DNA of 64,000 nucleotides from Seiridium cupressi (GCA_036674765.1 JARVKI010000118.1:59645-123644), one strand, 5' to 3'; positions 35,122 to 47,672 are shown, counted from the stretch's first letter. Translations and numbers: made by a program. The notes: generated from the letters alone by a model not told the origin.

Positions 35122-36319
35122 ATGAAGCCATTCACTTGGACTCTCATCTCGAGCTATGCGCTATCAGCGATCGCAGGTCCTATACCCGATGAGATGAAGC
35201 TATACTTAAAAGAGCGAGGTAGGTGATTGGGATCATGGTCTGTCATTGGCATGAGATTGCTCACACAACATAGCAACAACTACTGTCACCACGGCAGAAG
35301 TCACTGCCTTCGACTTCTATGCCGAATATGCCGCTGCTTCATATTGCAACTCCGACGTCGCCGTTGGCACTGTGGTGACTTGTGCAGATGATGCTTGTCC
35401 CGATGTCACATCTGCTGGTGCTGTCGTCACTGCCACGTTTGCGTAAGTAGTCCAATCGCCGGATACTGTCCACGAGTCCTGACTGACTTTCCCATAGTGG
35501 TGATGCCACAGATATTCAGGGTTTTGTCTCTACTGATGACACAAACAAAGTCATTGTAGCTTCATTCCGCGGCTCTCACTCCGTTCGTAACTGGATCACC
35601 GAGTAAGTCACCAAGCCGAGTAATTACAGATCTAAAACTTACTTGTTCCCAGCCTGGTGTTCGTACAAGAGTTGTGTGACATTACCACAGGATGTCTCCT
35701 TCATACTGGCTTCTACGATGCTTGGCTTGAAGTTGCTGATGATGTGACCGCTGCCATCGCCGCTGCCGTTGCAACCAACCCTTCTTACAGCATCGTCTTT
35801 ACTGGCCACTCCTTGGGTGCTGCCGTTGGCACTGTTGCTGCTGCTTATGTCCGCAATGCTGGCTATTCTATCGATATCTATACATACGGTAGTCCTCGTG
35901 TCGGAAACACGCCCTTCGTAGCATACGTAACCGACCAGGCCGGTGCCGAGTACCGTGTGACTCACCTTGACGACCCGGTACCCCGTCTGCCTCCAATTAT
36001 CTTGAACTATCGCCATACTTCTCCGGAGTATTGGCTGTCAGATGGTACAGCAAATACCACCGACTATACTGTCAGCGATGTCAAGGTCTGTGAAGGTTAT
36101 GCCAACCTTGGCTGCAATGCTGGCACTACGGGCTTCGACACAGACGCCCATGGTTACTACTTTGAGGCAATCAGTGGATGTTCCCCCGACGGGACTCCGC
36201 TCAAGAGAAGAGACGACAGCGACATGTCAGACGAAGAGATCGAGGCTCAGCTCAATGAGTATGTCGTACAGGACACTACATACGTTGCCCACAACCTCTC
36301 TGGGGATGTTTGGGCTTAA
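35122..36319 (+). CDS. Secreted class 3 triacylglycerol lipase
   Basis: Predicted CDS join(35122..35218, 35274..35442, 35498..35602, 35653..36319), 345 residues. The enzyme resembles Thermomyces lanuginosus lipase and would hydrolyse triglycerides outside the cell. The N-terminal signal ([16 protein letters not shown]) starts at ATG 35122. Three short introns (55, 55 and 50 bases) all use GT-AG and match in phase. The catalytic triad is visible: Ser about 177 in [14 protein letters not shown], Asp about 231 in [12 protein letters not shown], and His about 290 in [11 protein letters not shown]. Conserved [14 protein letters not shown] and [10 protein letters not shown] support the assignment. 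A tail of about 50 residues with a dibasic KRRDD and acidic residues extends beyond the usual lipase core. Confidence 0.94.
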
Positions 36320-36911
36320 GGAAGGCACAAGTGTCGAAGATATTGGCAGTAGGGAAAAGCCATCGTTACTGCAAGGGCTTTGAGGCCATTGTGCATTATG
36401 ACTGGCGTTTATGGGTGTTTTCATTCAGTGAGGTTAGCGCATGAGCATATACCCAGAGGCTCAGTGATGCAACTGCATCGATTTCATCATCAGTATGATT
36501 AATTGTAATGTCTCACTCCAAGGCGGTTTCCATCAATGCGCTTTTTATGCATGAAGGGTTAATCTGTAAATGAGTGATCTGCGCTTCCGCTGAATTATGA
36601 ATGCGTTTAATGTGAACGATATGTTCACGGTCGTGGATTTGTTCGTGGTGGTCACCATCTGCTATTATGGGAAATCGATAAGTCAATGGCGCGGTATATT
36701 AATATCCTGAAGAAAGGAGAAAGGGGACATGCTACTGGCGGTGTCAATAAAGGTTCGAGATTGCCTCAACCCCAGTAATCACCCACTAGTTGGCGATAAT
36801 TTACTACATGCAAGTTAGCGTTCTCATGATATCGAGCGTGAAATCATCCAAATTCCAGATCTACACTAATCCAAAAGAGGCACGTTGTATCTGATGCCGT
36901 CTACTCTCTAT
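36320..36911. other. Convergent 3' spacer
   Basis: AT-rich stretch between the lipase and monooxygenase 3' ends. No coding signal. Confidence 0.5.
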
Positions 36912-38471
36912 CTACCCAGCAACATCCAGTCCCGGCTCTTTGGATCTCGCCTCTTCAGCCCTCTCCTCTTTCTTATCCGGCTCATACACGAACCCCAACT
37001 CTTCGAGCGTCCTGGCCTTCTTCCCGTCCTTCTCAAATGCCATCTTGGCCTGTGCGTAAATATTCCTCTCCCAGAACATCTTCTCGTTCCACCACGGCGG
37101 CTCCTTGCCCCTTGTCGAGCCCTTGGCGGCCCACTCGTGCACCTCGTTGATGTAGTTGCCGTCTCCAAGCGGCGGGAAAACATGGTACTTTCCAGGGCTC
37201 TTCTCCTCTGCTTCGCGCCGCTCCCACTCCTCCATACTCGAGGTTGAGGGCAGGGCCAGCTCGTTGGCCCACACGCGCGCGCACACGGCGGCCTGAGACT
37301 CGGAGAACGGAAACGGAATCACCTTGATCGCCAGCCCCGGGAACGCGAGCGTCGGGTGGTGGATGTGCAGTAGGTGTTTGTACAGTCCGTGGACCCTCCG
37401 GCCATCGGTGGCAAGCGGCTCGCCGTCCAGCTCTCCGTCTTTCAAGAAGGGAAACGTGAAGAGGTAGCCGGTGCAGAACAAGACGGCGTCCAGACCCGTG
37501 ATTTCGCGCCCGCTCTTCAGCCGGACACCTCTCGTCTCGGCCAGGAACTGCTCGATCTCTGCTACCTCTTCAAACCCCACGTGCTCCTTGACGTCCTCCG
37601 GCGTGTTGGTCCGCACGGACAGGAGAAGAGGCCGCTGGCAGACCTTGGTAATCTGGGCCGCGATGTCGAGGCCGGATGCCGAGTTGCCCACGAGCAGAAC
37701 CTTCTTCCCCCTGAACGCATCGGGCGTCCTATACGTTTTGGCGTGCGAGATGAGGCCCGGGTGCGCCTGATCAAAGTCCGTGATCCCCGTTATATTGGGC
37801 ACGTACGTCGTGTTGTAGTGGCCGCTCGCCACCACGACCGCATCGTAAGTCTCCGTCTTCTCGTGCCCCGTCAAAAGATCGCGGGATGTGACGTCCCACT
37901 GGTCCTTTTCTCTCCCAGTATCAAGCTCGGTGAATTTCCGAAGCCTGACATCCAAAACACTGGTCGAAAAGCGTATGAGTTGCCGCAGCTCTGCAGCGTA
38001 TTCCTCCAAGTACCGCTGCACGACCTCCCTCTCCGGAAAGATGCGCAGGTCTGCGTCCTGCTCTATTGTTCGCCCTTTCGCGTCCGTGAACGGATGATCC
38101 GAGAACCGCATGAGCGTGTGCGGAATATTTGTGTTGAGCGTTTCGTACATGGGACTCGGGAAGATCGGCTTCCCATCACCCGAATCCCCGTGGTTGAGAC
38201 CGGGACTGAGAGGTAGATCAGGGGGGCAAGAAGCCGAGGTCTGGGGGATCGGCGTCCCGGAGACGGGAGATAACGAGTACAGCCATACGCCGCCAACCTG
38301 GGGTTGCTGCTCGTAGATTGTCACCTTCTCGAAGTGAGATCCGGAAGTAGATGAAGCGGACGGTTGCGCGAGAAGGTATTTAGCGGCCGACAGACCGCAC
38401 GGCCCGGCACCGATAATGGCAACTGATTTCACATCAAAGGCTCCTGGAACATTCCTATCTGCGGAACCCAT
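36912..38471 (-). CDS. Flavin-containing monooxygenase (FMO family)
   Basis: Single exon, 519 residues from the ATG at 38471. FMO-type enzymes use FAD and NADPH to oxygenate soft nucleophiles; yeast Fmo1 oxidises thiols. The FAD-binding Rossmann motif is at residues 21-26 (VAIIGAGPCGLSAAKYLL). The FMO fingerprint HPGLISHAKTY lies near residues 237-247, matching FxGxxxHxxxY except that the first Phe is His. The NADPH Rossmann motif follows (KVLLVGNSASGLDIAAQI). Further family matches are FCTGYLFTFPFL and the Lys/Glu-rich C-terminus. The frame stays open upstream but without a better ATG. No signal peptide or membrane helix, so cytosolic. Substrate unknown. Confidence 0.9.
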   Translation of the reverse strand: MGSADRNVPGAFDVKSVAIIGAGPCGLSAAKYLLAQPSASSTSGSHFEKVTIYEQQPQVGGVWLYSLSPVSGTPIPQTSASCPPDLPLSPGLNHGDSGDGKPIFPSPMYETLNTNIPHTLMRFSDHPFTDAKGRTIEQDADLRIFPEREVVQRYLEEYAAELRQLIRFSTSVLDVRLRKFTELDTGREKDQWDVTSRDLLTGHEKTETYDAVVVASGHYNTTYVPNITGITDFDQAHPGLISHAKTYRTPDAFRGKKVLLVGNSASGLDIAAQITKVCQRPLLLSVRTNTPEDVKEHVGFEEVAEIEQFLAETRGVRLKSGREITGLDAVLFCTGYLFTFPFLKDGELDGEPLATDGRRVHGLYKHLLHIHHPTLAFPGLAIKVIPFPFSESQAAVCARVWANELALPSTSSMEEWERREAEEKSPGKYHVFPPLGDGNYINEVHEWAAKGSTRGKEPPWWNEKMFWERNIYAQAKMAFEKDGKKARTLEELGFVYEPDKKEERAEEARSKEPGLDVAG

Positions 38472-39057
38472 CCTCTTTGTTGCTGAATACGCCGGGGTTG
38501 GTGTAAAAACTGCTTGGGGGTTATTGAGAACAGAGACGTGATGCACCCAAAGAAGGACGATGAGGTGTACTTGCGAGACATGCACTGAAGCACCAAATGA
38601 AAATGAAAATGATTAGTACCGCCGAACGCGGCCCCACACGAATCGTAAGATGGTGGACAGAATGTACAGAGGCAATAACTTGCGCGATATGATGCCATCG
38701 CCGGACGCGGTGGAGCACTGGACTTCGATCGGCATGAACCGGCGCCGCCGCTGAGAGGGCCATGGTCGTATAACCAGGCGATCGATGTAACCCATGCTGT
38801 TTTGTTGTAGGTTGATTTCAACGCGGAATTCTCTTATAATATGTGCTTAGGCATTCAACCAATTTGGAAGTATGCGGCCTCATGGACGCTTCTTAATATT
38901 ACCAAAATTTATGTCTGCGCTTGACTATGCACTCGTAACGTATATGCTGGTATCAACCCAACTCTGGACGTACATGTGCCCATAACTCCATTGTAGCCAA
39001 TATGCAACGCCGTTGAAATGCATTTCAATACAAAGCCATTCGTTGTCGTTTCGCTAA
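38472..39057. other. Spacer
   Basis: Promoter side of the monooxygenase and 3' side of the permease. Short minus-strand frames here have no signature. Confidence 0.5.
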
Positions 39058-40968
39058 TTAGTTTCGCCAGCGTTTCCAGAACTTCCACCCAGATCTCGAG
39101 CGGCCTCCTACTTCTCGTTTCGTCACCTGGTCTCGCCCATGTATCCTCCAGAAATATACTGGGATACCAACTAAAACAAAAGCGATGACGATCAATGTCT
39201 TCAGCGGCTGCGCAAAAACAGCTCTGCTGAGTAAGAACAAGCTCACACAGCAGAAGATGACGGGCGTCGTGATCCAGGTTTTATAGGGGCGTTCCAAATT
39301 CGGTTCTCTGACACGGAGGATGATGAGTCCCAGTACAGTCAGAAAGTAGAATGTATAGCCAGCCACACCATAAAAGGTGATGAGCTCTCCGAATTCGCCA
39401 ACGAGCACGTAAGCCACCGTAAGGGCAGCATTCAAGACGATCGCGTTGACCGGGGTGAAAAAGAGACCGGTTTCCTCATCACCAAGCATATTATGCATTC
39501 GTTTCGAAAACCAGTTCCTCGTCCTCGTGGAAGATAGGCCGGGAGCCGTCGACGCAAGACCGATGCGTCCAAAAACCGCAGGGAAGTAGCCCTCTTTTCC
39601 TGCCGCGTACACGAGGCGGCTGCTAGTGAAGGTTGACGAGTTGAGCGACCCGAAACAGGAAGCGCTCACGATCATGGAAAGAATTAGTGCGCCAATTGGC
39701 CCAAAGACCTTCCCACCGAACATGACGGCCACGGTGTTGGTCGAATTAATCACTGCCATGGGCAGAACGAAGAAGTAGGCAACGTTTGCTAACAGATAGC
39801 TTGTAATGACCATTGGCATCGCCGTGTGGATAACACGGGGCAGGTCGCGCCCAGGATTGCGAAACTCCCCTACGACGTAGTTTGTCTGTCATTTGAGTCA
39901 GTTGTGACAACGCTGATATGTTTTCTTGGTCCGGTCACTTACGTTATCCCAGCCATCGTAAGCCCAGAGCCCTGCATATATAGCCACTGCCCACTTGCTA
40001 CCATCTGTACTTGTCCCCTCAAACCACGAATGAGTTTTCCAGTCCTGGTTGGCTGAGCCCGTGGTGGAGAATCCAGTCAGGGCCACAACTATACCGACAA
40101 TGGTGACACCAATGAGTGCGATAAATTTGAGAAACATGAACATATCGTTCAGCCGAGTGCCCAAGCGTGTAGACAATGCATTGATGAATGTGACGAGGAA
40201 AAGTCCTACCAGTGCAACGCCCTTGTTGACCCAGGGGCTTATTGTCTCGGCTTCAGCCCCAATGGCAGCGCGCACAAGATATTCACCCATGATGATGGCA
40301 ATGATAGCTGCACTCCCCGGCTTCAAGACCAGGACCGCTACCCATGTGAAGAGAAAGCCAGAGAGCTCTCCGAGGATCTTGCTCAGGTAGGCCTGCGGTC
40401 CTCCATTCAGAGGAATAGCACCACCAAGCTCGGCATAACTTGCTGCTCCTGTCCAGGCCAGAACACCCGCTATTACCCACACAATCAGCGCAGCGCCGGG
40501 CGAGCCAACGTTTGCATTGACTTGACTTGGTGAAGAGAAGATGCCGGAGCCAATGATCAGACTGACGATCAGGCTTAGACCATTCATGTATGTGAGAGTC
40601 TTGTGTTTTTCGAGCGATGTTCCCCCCAAGCCACCAGCCTGATGCGCCGTCGATGTAGGCGCGCCCAGGGGCGCATATCCATTTCCAGCCGACGAGGACA
40701 GAGGGAAGAGGTTCGCAGCGTAGTCAAAGTTGGAGACGTTCGAGTAAGTGCGCCCATGACCATAACCCTGGCCGGGTCGAGCAGCAGGGTTGTTGTCGTC
40801 TAGAGGGTCATCTTGCTCGAGGGAGAGCTTCCTCGAAGATGAGATGGAAGGTCTCGAATCGGTGTCCGAGTATGTGTCGGGTCCACGCTGGCTCGAAGAT
40901 GCGAGTGAGGCCAACTCCAGCGAGTCTCTGGCATTCGGTTGGAGGCCGGCGGAGTAGTGAGCTGGCAT
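39058..40968 (-). CDS. APC-superfamily amino-acid permease (L-type/methionine-type)
   Basis: Predicted CDS complement(39058..39885, 39943..40968), 617 residues. It is a plasma-membrane amino-acid transporter of the LAT/SLC7-like branch. The N-terminus is about 130 residues of Ser-rich cytosolic sequence. The first helix carries the APC signature MNGLSLIVSLIIGSGIFSSP, and about 12 hydrophobic segments follow. The exon junction reads GLWAYDGWDN|TNYVVGEFRNPGRDL, the conserved LAT helix 6-7 region. The intron is 57 bases with a GTAAGT donor. The C-terminus is short and basic. Substrate preference cannot be read from sequence; large neutral amino acids or methionine are most likely. Confidence 0.9.
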
Positions 40969-41951
40969 TATCGCAAACGAGGCGTCTTGTCCCCAAGTCG
41001 CCCGTTCAACTAATTCTGCCGGATAGTGTTACAAGCTTGAATTCTACGCCATAGGCCCAGAAAGCAGCGAGAAGGCTTCAATGGGAATGCGTAATGGGCG
41101 GCGCGAACACTTCTGTGTCCAGGTGTTTGTCGGGACGGGGGCGGCGCCAAGCGTATATCCTGCTCTGTGCTAGCAAACTAGCAAGCCAGAGAAATCGTGT
41201 TGGAAGAGGTGTTGTCGTGAGTGTCACCAGTAGTACGACGTAGATGTAAGAATGCGACGACTATCGTGTCGTGAACGCGTGCCCAAGGTTATGTACGGTT
41301 GCGGAGCGTCGTTTTGGGAGGATTCACCATAGACAATGGCGATGTCTTGGTGTTTCTTCTTGTTGGTTGCAGGCTCGAGGCTCCTTTTGGGCGGAAAACG
41401 GGTCCGTGCCCGGTAGTTAGGGGTAGTTTCGGCTCTTACAATCATGTACAGTACAACTACACTACTGCAATCACTTACGTTACCAAGGTCTAGGCATGAG
41501 ATTCCTAAAGACGTCAATCATGAGCTGCCAGCAGTAGAAGTGTGTGTAATTCACAATGCTCACTCATGACGCAGTTCTTCTCATATATGTAGTGTCGTCA
41601 GATGATCACACTGCCTCGAGCACGATTCGGCCATGGTTTGGCGGTCTGTCGCACTGAAAAGCCACGACCCCAGGTTCCATCAATGGCTTGGAAACGGGCA
41701 GCCAACGCGCAGGGCCGAGGCGCGCTAACGACCCATGACGTTTCAATCAATGCGGGCGCCATCCCAGCCCTGTCCAGAGAAGAAAAAAGTTAAGCTTGTG
41801 AGAGCTTCTGCAGCTGTAGCGCCGATCGTGAATCGGCCGACCTCCTAAAGCACTCCGTACGTAACTACGCACGCGCCGGTTGCACAGCGACGCGCCGCAC
41901 AATGAGCACCGAATTATCGTAGACCTTGATTGCGAGCATGAGACCTCCCAG
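40969..41951. other. Divergent spacer between permease and mitochondrial LeuRS
   Basis: About 1 kb with only short frames. Expected to hold two promoters; no specific motif assigned. Confidence 0.5.
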
Positions 41952-44897
41952 ATGCGCTCTCTTCTATATCAGGCCCCGGCCCGCCTTGGCCTTCGCGTAG
42001 GGCTCCTGCGCGCGTGCATCTCCACGCCCCGGCTGTATACTTCGCGAGCCAACCCGAGACGAAACGATCGCATCCAATTGAACTTGCCTGCCCTCGATGA
42101 GAAATGGCGGGAGATATGGAAAAATACCGTTGCTATCGGTGATGCATCCAAGAATGGCCCCCAGGACCACAATGATGCTGCGAATCCCAGCGACAAGGAG
42201 AACATGTACATTCTCTCCATGTTCCCGTACCCGTCTGGAAAGCTCCACCTTGGACATCTACGGGTCTATACGATAGCCGATGTCATGGCACGCTATCACA
42301 GACTACAGGGCAAGGAAGTTCTCTTGCCAATGGGCTGGGATGCTTTTGGTCTTCCGGCAGAAAACGCTGCGATTGAACGGGGTATAGACCCGTCCGAGTG
42401 GACGAAGGATAACATGGCTCGCATGAAGGAGCAGTTGCAAGTCATGAACGGGAGCTTCGACTGGTCTAGGGTGAGTAGCCACATTGAGCTGTGCTCGCCG
42501 CCTATTTGCTGATATATCATTCGTTGACAGGAGTTTGCGACTTGCGACCCTGATTTCTACAAACAAACGCAGAAGATCTTCCTGCTTCTTCATGCCGCCG
42601 GCCTTGTCGATCGGAAACGATCCGAGGTCAATTGGGATCCTGTAGAGAAAACGGTACTCGCAAATGAGCAGGTCGATGCCTCGGGCCGTTCATGGAGGTC
42701 GGGCGCCATAGTCGAGCAGCGATCACTTGAGCAGTGGTTCCTAAAGATCACGAAATACCAAGAATCTCTGTTGGACGATTTGAAGAAGCTCGCTGAGGAT
42801 GATGCATGGCCAGATCTGGTCTTGAGTCAACAAAGAAACTGGATAGGGCGCACCAAGGCTGCGTACTACGATTTCGTCGTTAATCTGCCCGGAGGCGAGA
42901 CAGAGACCCTGAAGGTATATACAACTCGCCCCGAGACCATATTTGCCGTGCAGTATCTTGCCCTATCGCCACACTCGGCCTTGGTGCAACGACTTGCTAA
43001 GCAGGATTCGAAACTTCGTGCATTCTTGAATACAGCGGAGCAGCTGCCCCATGACTCTAGAGAAGGCTACTTGGTCCCCGAACTCACAGCAACAAATCCC
43101 TTGTCCCATACTGACGATTCAGACGGAGTCACTCGGTACTTGCATATCCCAGTCTATGTGGCGCCTTACGTAAGGGGTGATTATGAGACAGGAGCTTTGA
43201 TGGGCGTCCCTGCCCACGACGTGAGAGACTATCACTTCTGGCAACAACACCAAAAAGGCCAGCCCATCAAATACGCAATAAGCCCGGCAGAAGATGGGTC
43301 GAGTAATGATCTTAGCGGGCCATATATTGGATCCGGATACATGACTCCTCTTGCACAGTCGTATGCACGCATGGACTCTGAAGCTGCTGCGGACAAGGTT
43401 ATCCAGCAGATAGCGACAGAGGCTTCAGCAGCACAGCCAATCACGAAGTGGAAGCTTCGAGACTGGCTGATCAGCCGACAGCGCTACTGGGGAACTCCTA
43501 TACCCATCATTCACTGCGAAAGCTGTGGAGCGCAGCCAGTGCCTGACGCTGACCTGCCCGTCACCCTTCCCAAACTTGACCATCACTGGACAGAGGGCAG
43601 GACGGGCAATCCTCTAGAAAGAGCCGAGGAATGGGTCAATACCAATTGCCCCAAATGCCACGGTCCAGCGAAGAGGGACACGGATACCATGGACACTTTT
43701 GTGGACTCGAGCTGGTACTACCTAAGGTTTGCAGACCCACGCAACTCTGAGCAACCAATTTCCTTGCAGGCATTACGAAAGCACATGCCCGTGGATATGT
43801 ACATCGGAGGTATCGAGCATGCTATTCTGCACTTGCTTTATGCTCGGTTTATATTCAAGGCCCTGACTGAAGTTCTCTATCCCGAGGTAGCGGCGGAGAT
43901 GCCTCTTGTTGAACCGTTCAAACGGCTCATTACGCAAGGCATGGTACATGGGAAGACACACACTGATCCCGACACGGGTAAATTCCTGAAGCCCGACGAA
44001 GTGGATCTCTCAGATCCTTCCAATCCGAAGGTGGTCTCGTCCGGGAAGAAGCCGAACACTTCATTTGAAAAGATGTCCAAATCCAAGCACAATGGTGTTG
44101 ATCCGACATCCTTCATTGCACAGTACGGCGCGGATACGACAAGAGCTCACATGCTTTTCCAGGCACCAGTCAGTGATGTGGTGAACTGGGACGAAGACAA
44201 GATTGCTGGCATCACCCGATGGCTCAAGCGGCTGTATAATTTTGCCACATCGCTGCCTCCTGTTGAGCAGCGGACACCGTGGGACGCGAAGGAACACTTC
44301 AGGAATTTCACTTCAGGAGCAGACAGCCGTACGGAGTCCAGTGCGCTCCAAGCAGATGCCAATATATGGCGAGCAACCCAAAAGGGAATCACAGCTGTAT
44401 CGCAATCCTACGACAAGGTTTATGCATTGAACACGGCCGTGTCGCATCTCATGGAATGGACGAACGTCCTACTTGAAAACAGCGCGGGTTCTGAAATTGT
44501 CAAGATTGCATCGGTCAGCCATTTACTGCGCATGTTGGCCCCCATCACTCCAGCGATCGCGGAGGAATGCTGGAGCATCTTGTTTCCCAACCTAGACGGC
44601 GTCTTTGATCCCAAAGCGGCAAATTGGCCGGTGGCCGACGGGACGCTTGAACTTCTCGCGCAGACCTCGATTCGATGTGCGGTGCAAGTCAATGGCAAAC
44701 TCCGTTGTGTCGTGCATGTTGCGAAGCCATCCGAAGATCTGAAGCAAGGCAGTCCCGAATGGAGAGATTGGTTTGTCGAGCAGATCAAGGAGTCGGATGA
44801 GGCAAAGAGCAAGGCCATGAAGCCGGATTGTGACATCAGGCGAGCGAAGAAGACTTTTGTTGTCAAAGGTGGTCAAACGGCCAATTTTGTATTATAA
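41952..44897 (+). CDS. nam2: Mitochondrial leucyl-tRNA synthetase
   Basis: Predicted CDS join(41952..42470, 42531..44897), 961 residues. It charges mitochondrial tRNA-Leu; in yeast the orthologue Nam2 also helps splice group I introns. The Arg/Leu-rich N-terminus without acidic residues ([18 protein letters not shown]) is a mitochondrial presequence. The class I HIGH motif is HLGH at residues 99-102, and KMSKS is at 687-691 ([14 protein letters not shown]). The CP1 editing domain is present ([31 protein letters not shown] with the editing Asp). A zinc-ribbon-like CESCGAQP...CPKCHGP pair lies before the second half of the Rossmann fold. The 60-base intron (GTGAGT to CAG) joins FDWSR to [14 protein letters not shown], the expected sequence. 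Confidence 0.95.
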
Positions 44898-45337
44898 GTA
44901 GGACATCCAATGTGCATGCATGGTGGAGTACGGGGATGCTAGATGGTCACGTAGATACCCAGCTCAGAGCTCACTTCAGATAGGTTGTATAAATGTGTCA
45001 TAGGTACATGTACAATAAAAAAGTTTAAGCACTACGAATACTCCTATACTAGAAAACCGAAAAATCGCAACTTTCTTTGGCTTAACCCAAACAATCCGTC
45101 GATCTAGAATTCGGTTTTCACCGAGGCAGGCCACTAACTAGAGCGGGCCACAAGACGCAGGAACGCGGGACTGCATCCTAGCGGGCCGTTCCTCATGGTG
45201 CAAAACCCCTAAAACTGGAAGATCCTCGTTGAAGTTCACTACAGTCACCCCTTTCATTGACAACAGTACCAATCAATTTAATTCGTTCCTTCACCCTCCT
45301 TCAAATATCCATCCACAGATCTCCCCTTCCTTCACGA
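44898..45337. other. Spacer
   Basis: Short region between two tandem plus-strand genes; CT-rich just before 45338, as usual for a fungal leader. Confidence 0.5.
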
Positions 45338-46399
45338 ATGCCCCGTCTCCCACACTCTCTCCTACACCGCGCCCACACCATCTCGCCCCATCTCCGGACT
45401 CTCCTGCCCGCATGCAGAGACCTCGAGTCAGCGCAGCATGAACTGCGCTGGATCAGGGAGCACGTGTCTTCCCTGCGCCCTGCCTCTGCATCCGCTCTGA
45501 AAACGTCGCCGCGAGCTCAGGTCTCCCATGAGCGTAGGATAGCACATCTGTGCGCCAGGCGCGGCCATGGCGAGCCGTTGCAATACGTCCTGGGCTCGCA
45601 GCCTTTTGGAGGGTTGGATCTGAAATGCAGAAGGGGCGTCCTCATCCCGAGACCCGAGACCGAGGCATATGTGATGCACGTTGCGGGTCTGATTCGCAAA
45701 GGCGCATTTGGCGATCTCACGCCGGAAAGCGACTTCAGGATCTTGGACTTGTGTACGGGGACAGGATGCATCGCGCTGCTCTTATACGAGCAGCTTCATA
45801 AGAAATTCCCAGGGATCCAGGTCACCGGACTGGATATCAGTCCCACAGCGGTGCAGCTGGCCCGGAGGAATCTGCGGCAAAATGTACAGGCGGGGCTGCT
45901 CCCCAGCAAAGCTCTCAGCGAGGGCAGCGTGAGGTTCGAGGAGGCCGACGTGTTCAAGGATGGGATTTATCGTCATGTGCCAGAGGGCATAGACATGCTG
46001 ATCTCAAACCCACCGTACATATCGAGCCGGGGCTTCAACACGGATACGGGTCGCTCGGTCCGCAACTTTGAGCCGAAAGTCGCTCTGGTGCCGGACGATA
46101 AGCTCCAGACGACCGCCACGTCCCTAGATTGTGACCTGGAGGATGTGTTTTATGCGCGGCTAATAACCGTTGCGAGCGTGCTTAAACCGAAGATCATGCT
46201 ATTTGAGGTCGGCGATATGAAGCAGGCAGAAAGGGTAGCGACGCTGGCTACGACTCTGGGGAGTTCGGATGATTTTGGGTACGAAATATGGAGAGATGAA
46301 CCAGATGGGGGAGATTCCGAGCTCGGGACTCATAGGAGTGATTTGATTACACGGGGTGAGGGCCACGGAAGGTCCGTATTGGTATATCGTAAATCGTGA
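45338..46399 (+). CDS. mtq1: HemK/Mtq1-type glutamine N5-methyltransferase of release factor
   Basis: Single exon, 353 residues from ATG 45338. HemK-family enzymes methylate the Gln of the GGQ motif in class I release factors; Mtq1 does so in mitochondria. The N-terminal helical domain ends in EPLQYVLGSQPFGGLDLKC and RRGVLIPRPETEAYV, both conserved. The SAM-binding motif I is LDLCTGTGCIALLL (about residues 136-149), motif II gives VTGLDISPTAVQLARRN, and the catalytic NPPY is at 224-227. The N-terminal Arg/His/Leu-rich segment could be a mitochondrial targeting sequence. A C-terminal extension with a Gly/Asp insertion is slightly longer than in bacteria. The upstream neighbour is the mitochondrial LeuRS. 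Confidence 0.92.
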   Translation: MPRLPHSLLHRAHTISPHLRTLLPACRDLESAQHELRWIREHVSSLRPASASALKTSPRAQVSHERRIAHLCARRGHGEPLQYVLGSQPFGGLDLKCRRGVLIPRPETEAYVMHVAGLIRKGAFGDLTPESDFRILDLCTGTGCIALLLYEQLHKKFPGIQVTGLDISPTAVQLARRNLRQNVQAGLLPSKALSEGSVRFEEADVFKDGIYRHVPEGIDMLISNPPYISSRGFNTDTGRSVRNFEPKVALVPDDKLQTTATSLDCDLEDVFYARLITVASVLKPKIMLFEVGDMKQAERVATLATTLGSSDDFGYEIWRDEPDGGDSELGTHRSDLITRGEGHGRSVLVYRKS

Positions 46400-46558
46400 G
46401 GGCTGTTTTCACACAAGGTGTAACAAGTACGAGCGCGTCATTGAGATACCCTTTCATCATTATTAATCCCGTACATGAGGACGGGCCTCTCTCGGATTCA
46501 ACGGTATTTCTACACAGAATTACATATATCAGGAGCAACAGTCTAAGCGTTGTCTGGT
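46400..46558. other. Short convergent 3' spacer
   Basis: Only 159 bases separate the stop codons of mtq1 (+) and aim32 (-), so the transcripts' 3' ends probably overlap or abut. Confidence 0.6.
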
Positions 46559-47672
46559 CTATAACCTAACAATTTCACCTCCCTGCTTGATGGCGCCTCT
46601 GAAATGGTCAGTCACTATATTGCCTTTGACTAACGTCTCCTCGATTAACCCTTCCACATGCTTGGGCTCGACTCTTCCATACCAAATACCATGACCGGCT
46701 AACGGGTGCGGCCGAATATCTTTCGTGTTCAGGGTTGGTGGCACATATATAATCACGTTTCCGGCAAACTTGTGTCCGCCGATATGGCTGATCAAACCCA
46801 CTCGGGCCGTCGACGGCGCATCGCCCGTGGCCCCCGAAAGAGCCGGGGCCGACACGCTCTCGTCGACCAACGGTCCGGTCATGACCTCATATCCAGCCTT
46901 TGGTAGCTTGGCTTCGAATTCTTTTTGAAGGACGGGCCCCATGACACCGCAGCGCTGGTCTCTTCCGCCGTGGCCGCAGATGAGTACCAGCACATCCTGC
47001 ACGTCGCGAACACCATATAATAGGGTTTGATACGCGGGTTTGCGTATCAGGCGATCTTTGTGGATTGGCGACAGTCCATCGTGCGCGGAGTGTAGCTTTT
47101 CGGGGAGCAGATAGCCTCTGACGAGGGCCTGGACCGAGTCGAAGGATACCCGAGGCAGGAAGGGGACGTATCTGAAGCTCGGGAGAAGGTAGGCAGAGGC
47201 GGTCTGGACTTCCGGACGTTTCGAAATTGACGACGGGAAGGACGAGTTGAGGACGGATACGTTGTGGAACGGCTAGAGGGGGAGATGGCACTTACCGTCA
47301 GTGACTGCCCGTCTACTTCGACTCTTATGGCGTCGCTGGGCTACTCACATCACTGTACACTCCGCCTCTTCCAATCAGCTCCTTGAGGTCCGCCGCGAGG
47401 TTGTCGCCACTGTTATCCTCTTCAATGCGCGATGGCCAGTCATCTTTGCCCGTACATATCAGTACTTGTTCCGCATAGTTGGAGATTAGCCCGTTGAGCT
47501 TCCCCTTGTGGTCGATGTCGAGGCCCTCCGGCATGGCAGGTGTCTCGGCGCAGTCGCATGTTGGCTCCGGGCAATTTGCGATGGTGTTGAGGTACCGTGG
47601 CCGTGGTTGCGCTATTCTGAAGGCGTGCTTCCATGAGCGACTGCTCAGCGGTCTCAATGATCTGAAAGCCAT
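46559..47672 (-). CDS. aim32: Aim32-like mitochondrial [2Fe-2S] protein
   Basis: Predicted CDS complement(46559..47272, 47349..47672), 345 residues. Aim32 and Apd1 are thioredoxin-like ferredoxins whose [2Fe-2S] cluster is held by two Cys and two His; Aim32 acts in the mitochondrion. The Arg/Ser-rich N-terminus (FRSLRPLSSRSWKHAFR) is a mitochondrial presequence. The cluster motifs are ICGHGGRDQRCG (about 206-217) and SHIGGHKFAGN. The 76-base intron (GTGAGT to CTAG) joins GRGGVYSD to PFHNVSVLNSSFPSS, typical for the family. A different 28-base internal exon within that intron was considered and dropped because it breaks the conserved frame. It is divergent from cyc2, with 335 bases between the start codons. 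Confidence 0.92.

Noticed and set aside
47297..47324. Extra 28-base exon within the aim32 intron
   Set aside because: It would shift the following exon out of the conserved frame; direct splicing gives the expected family sequence.
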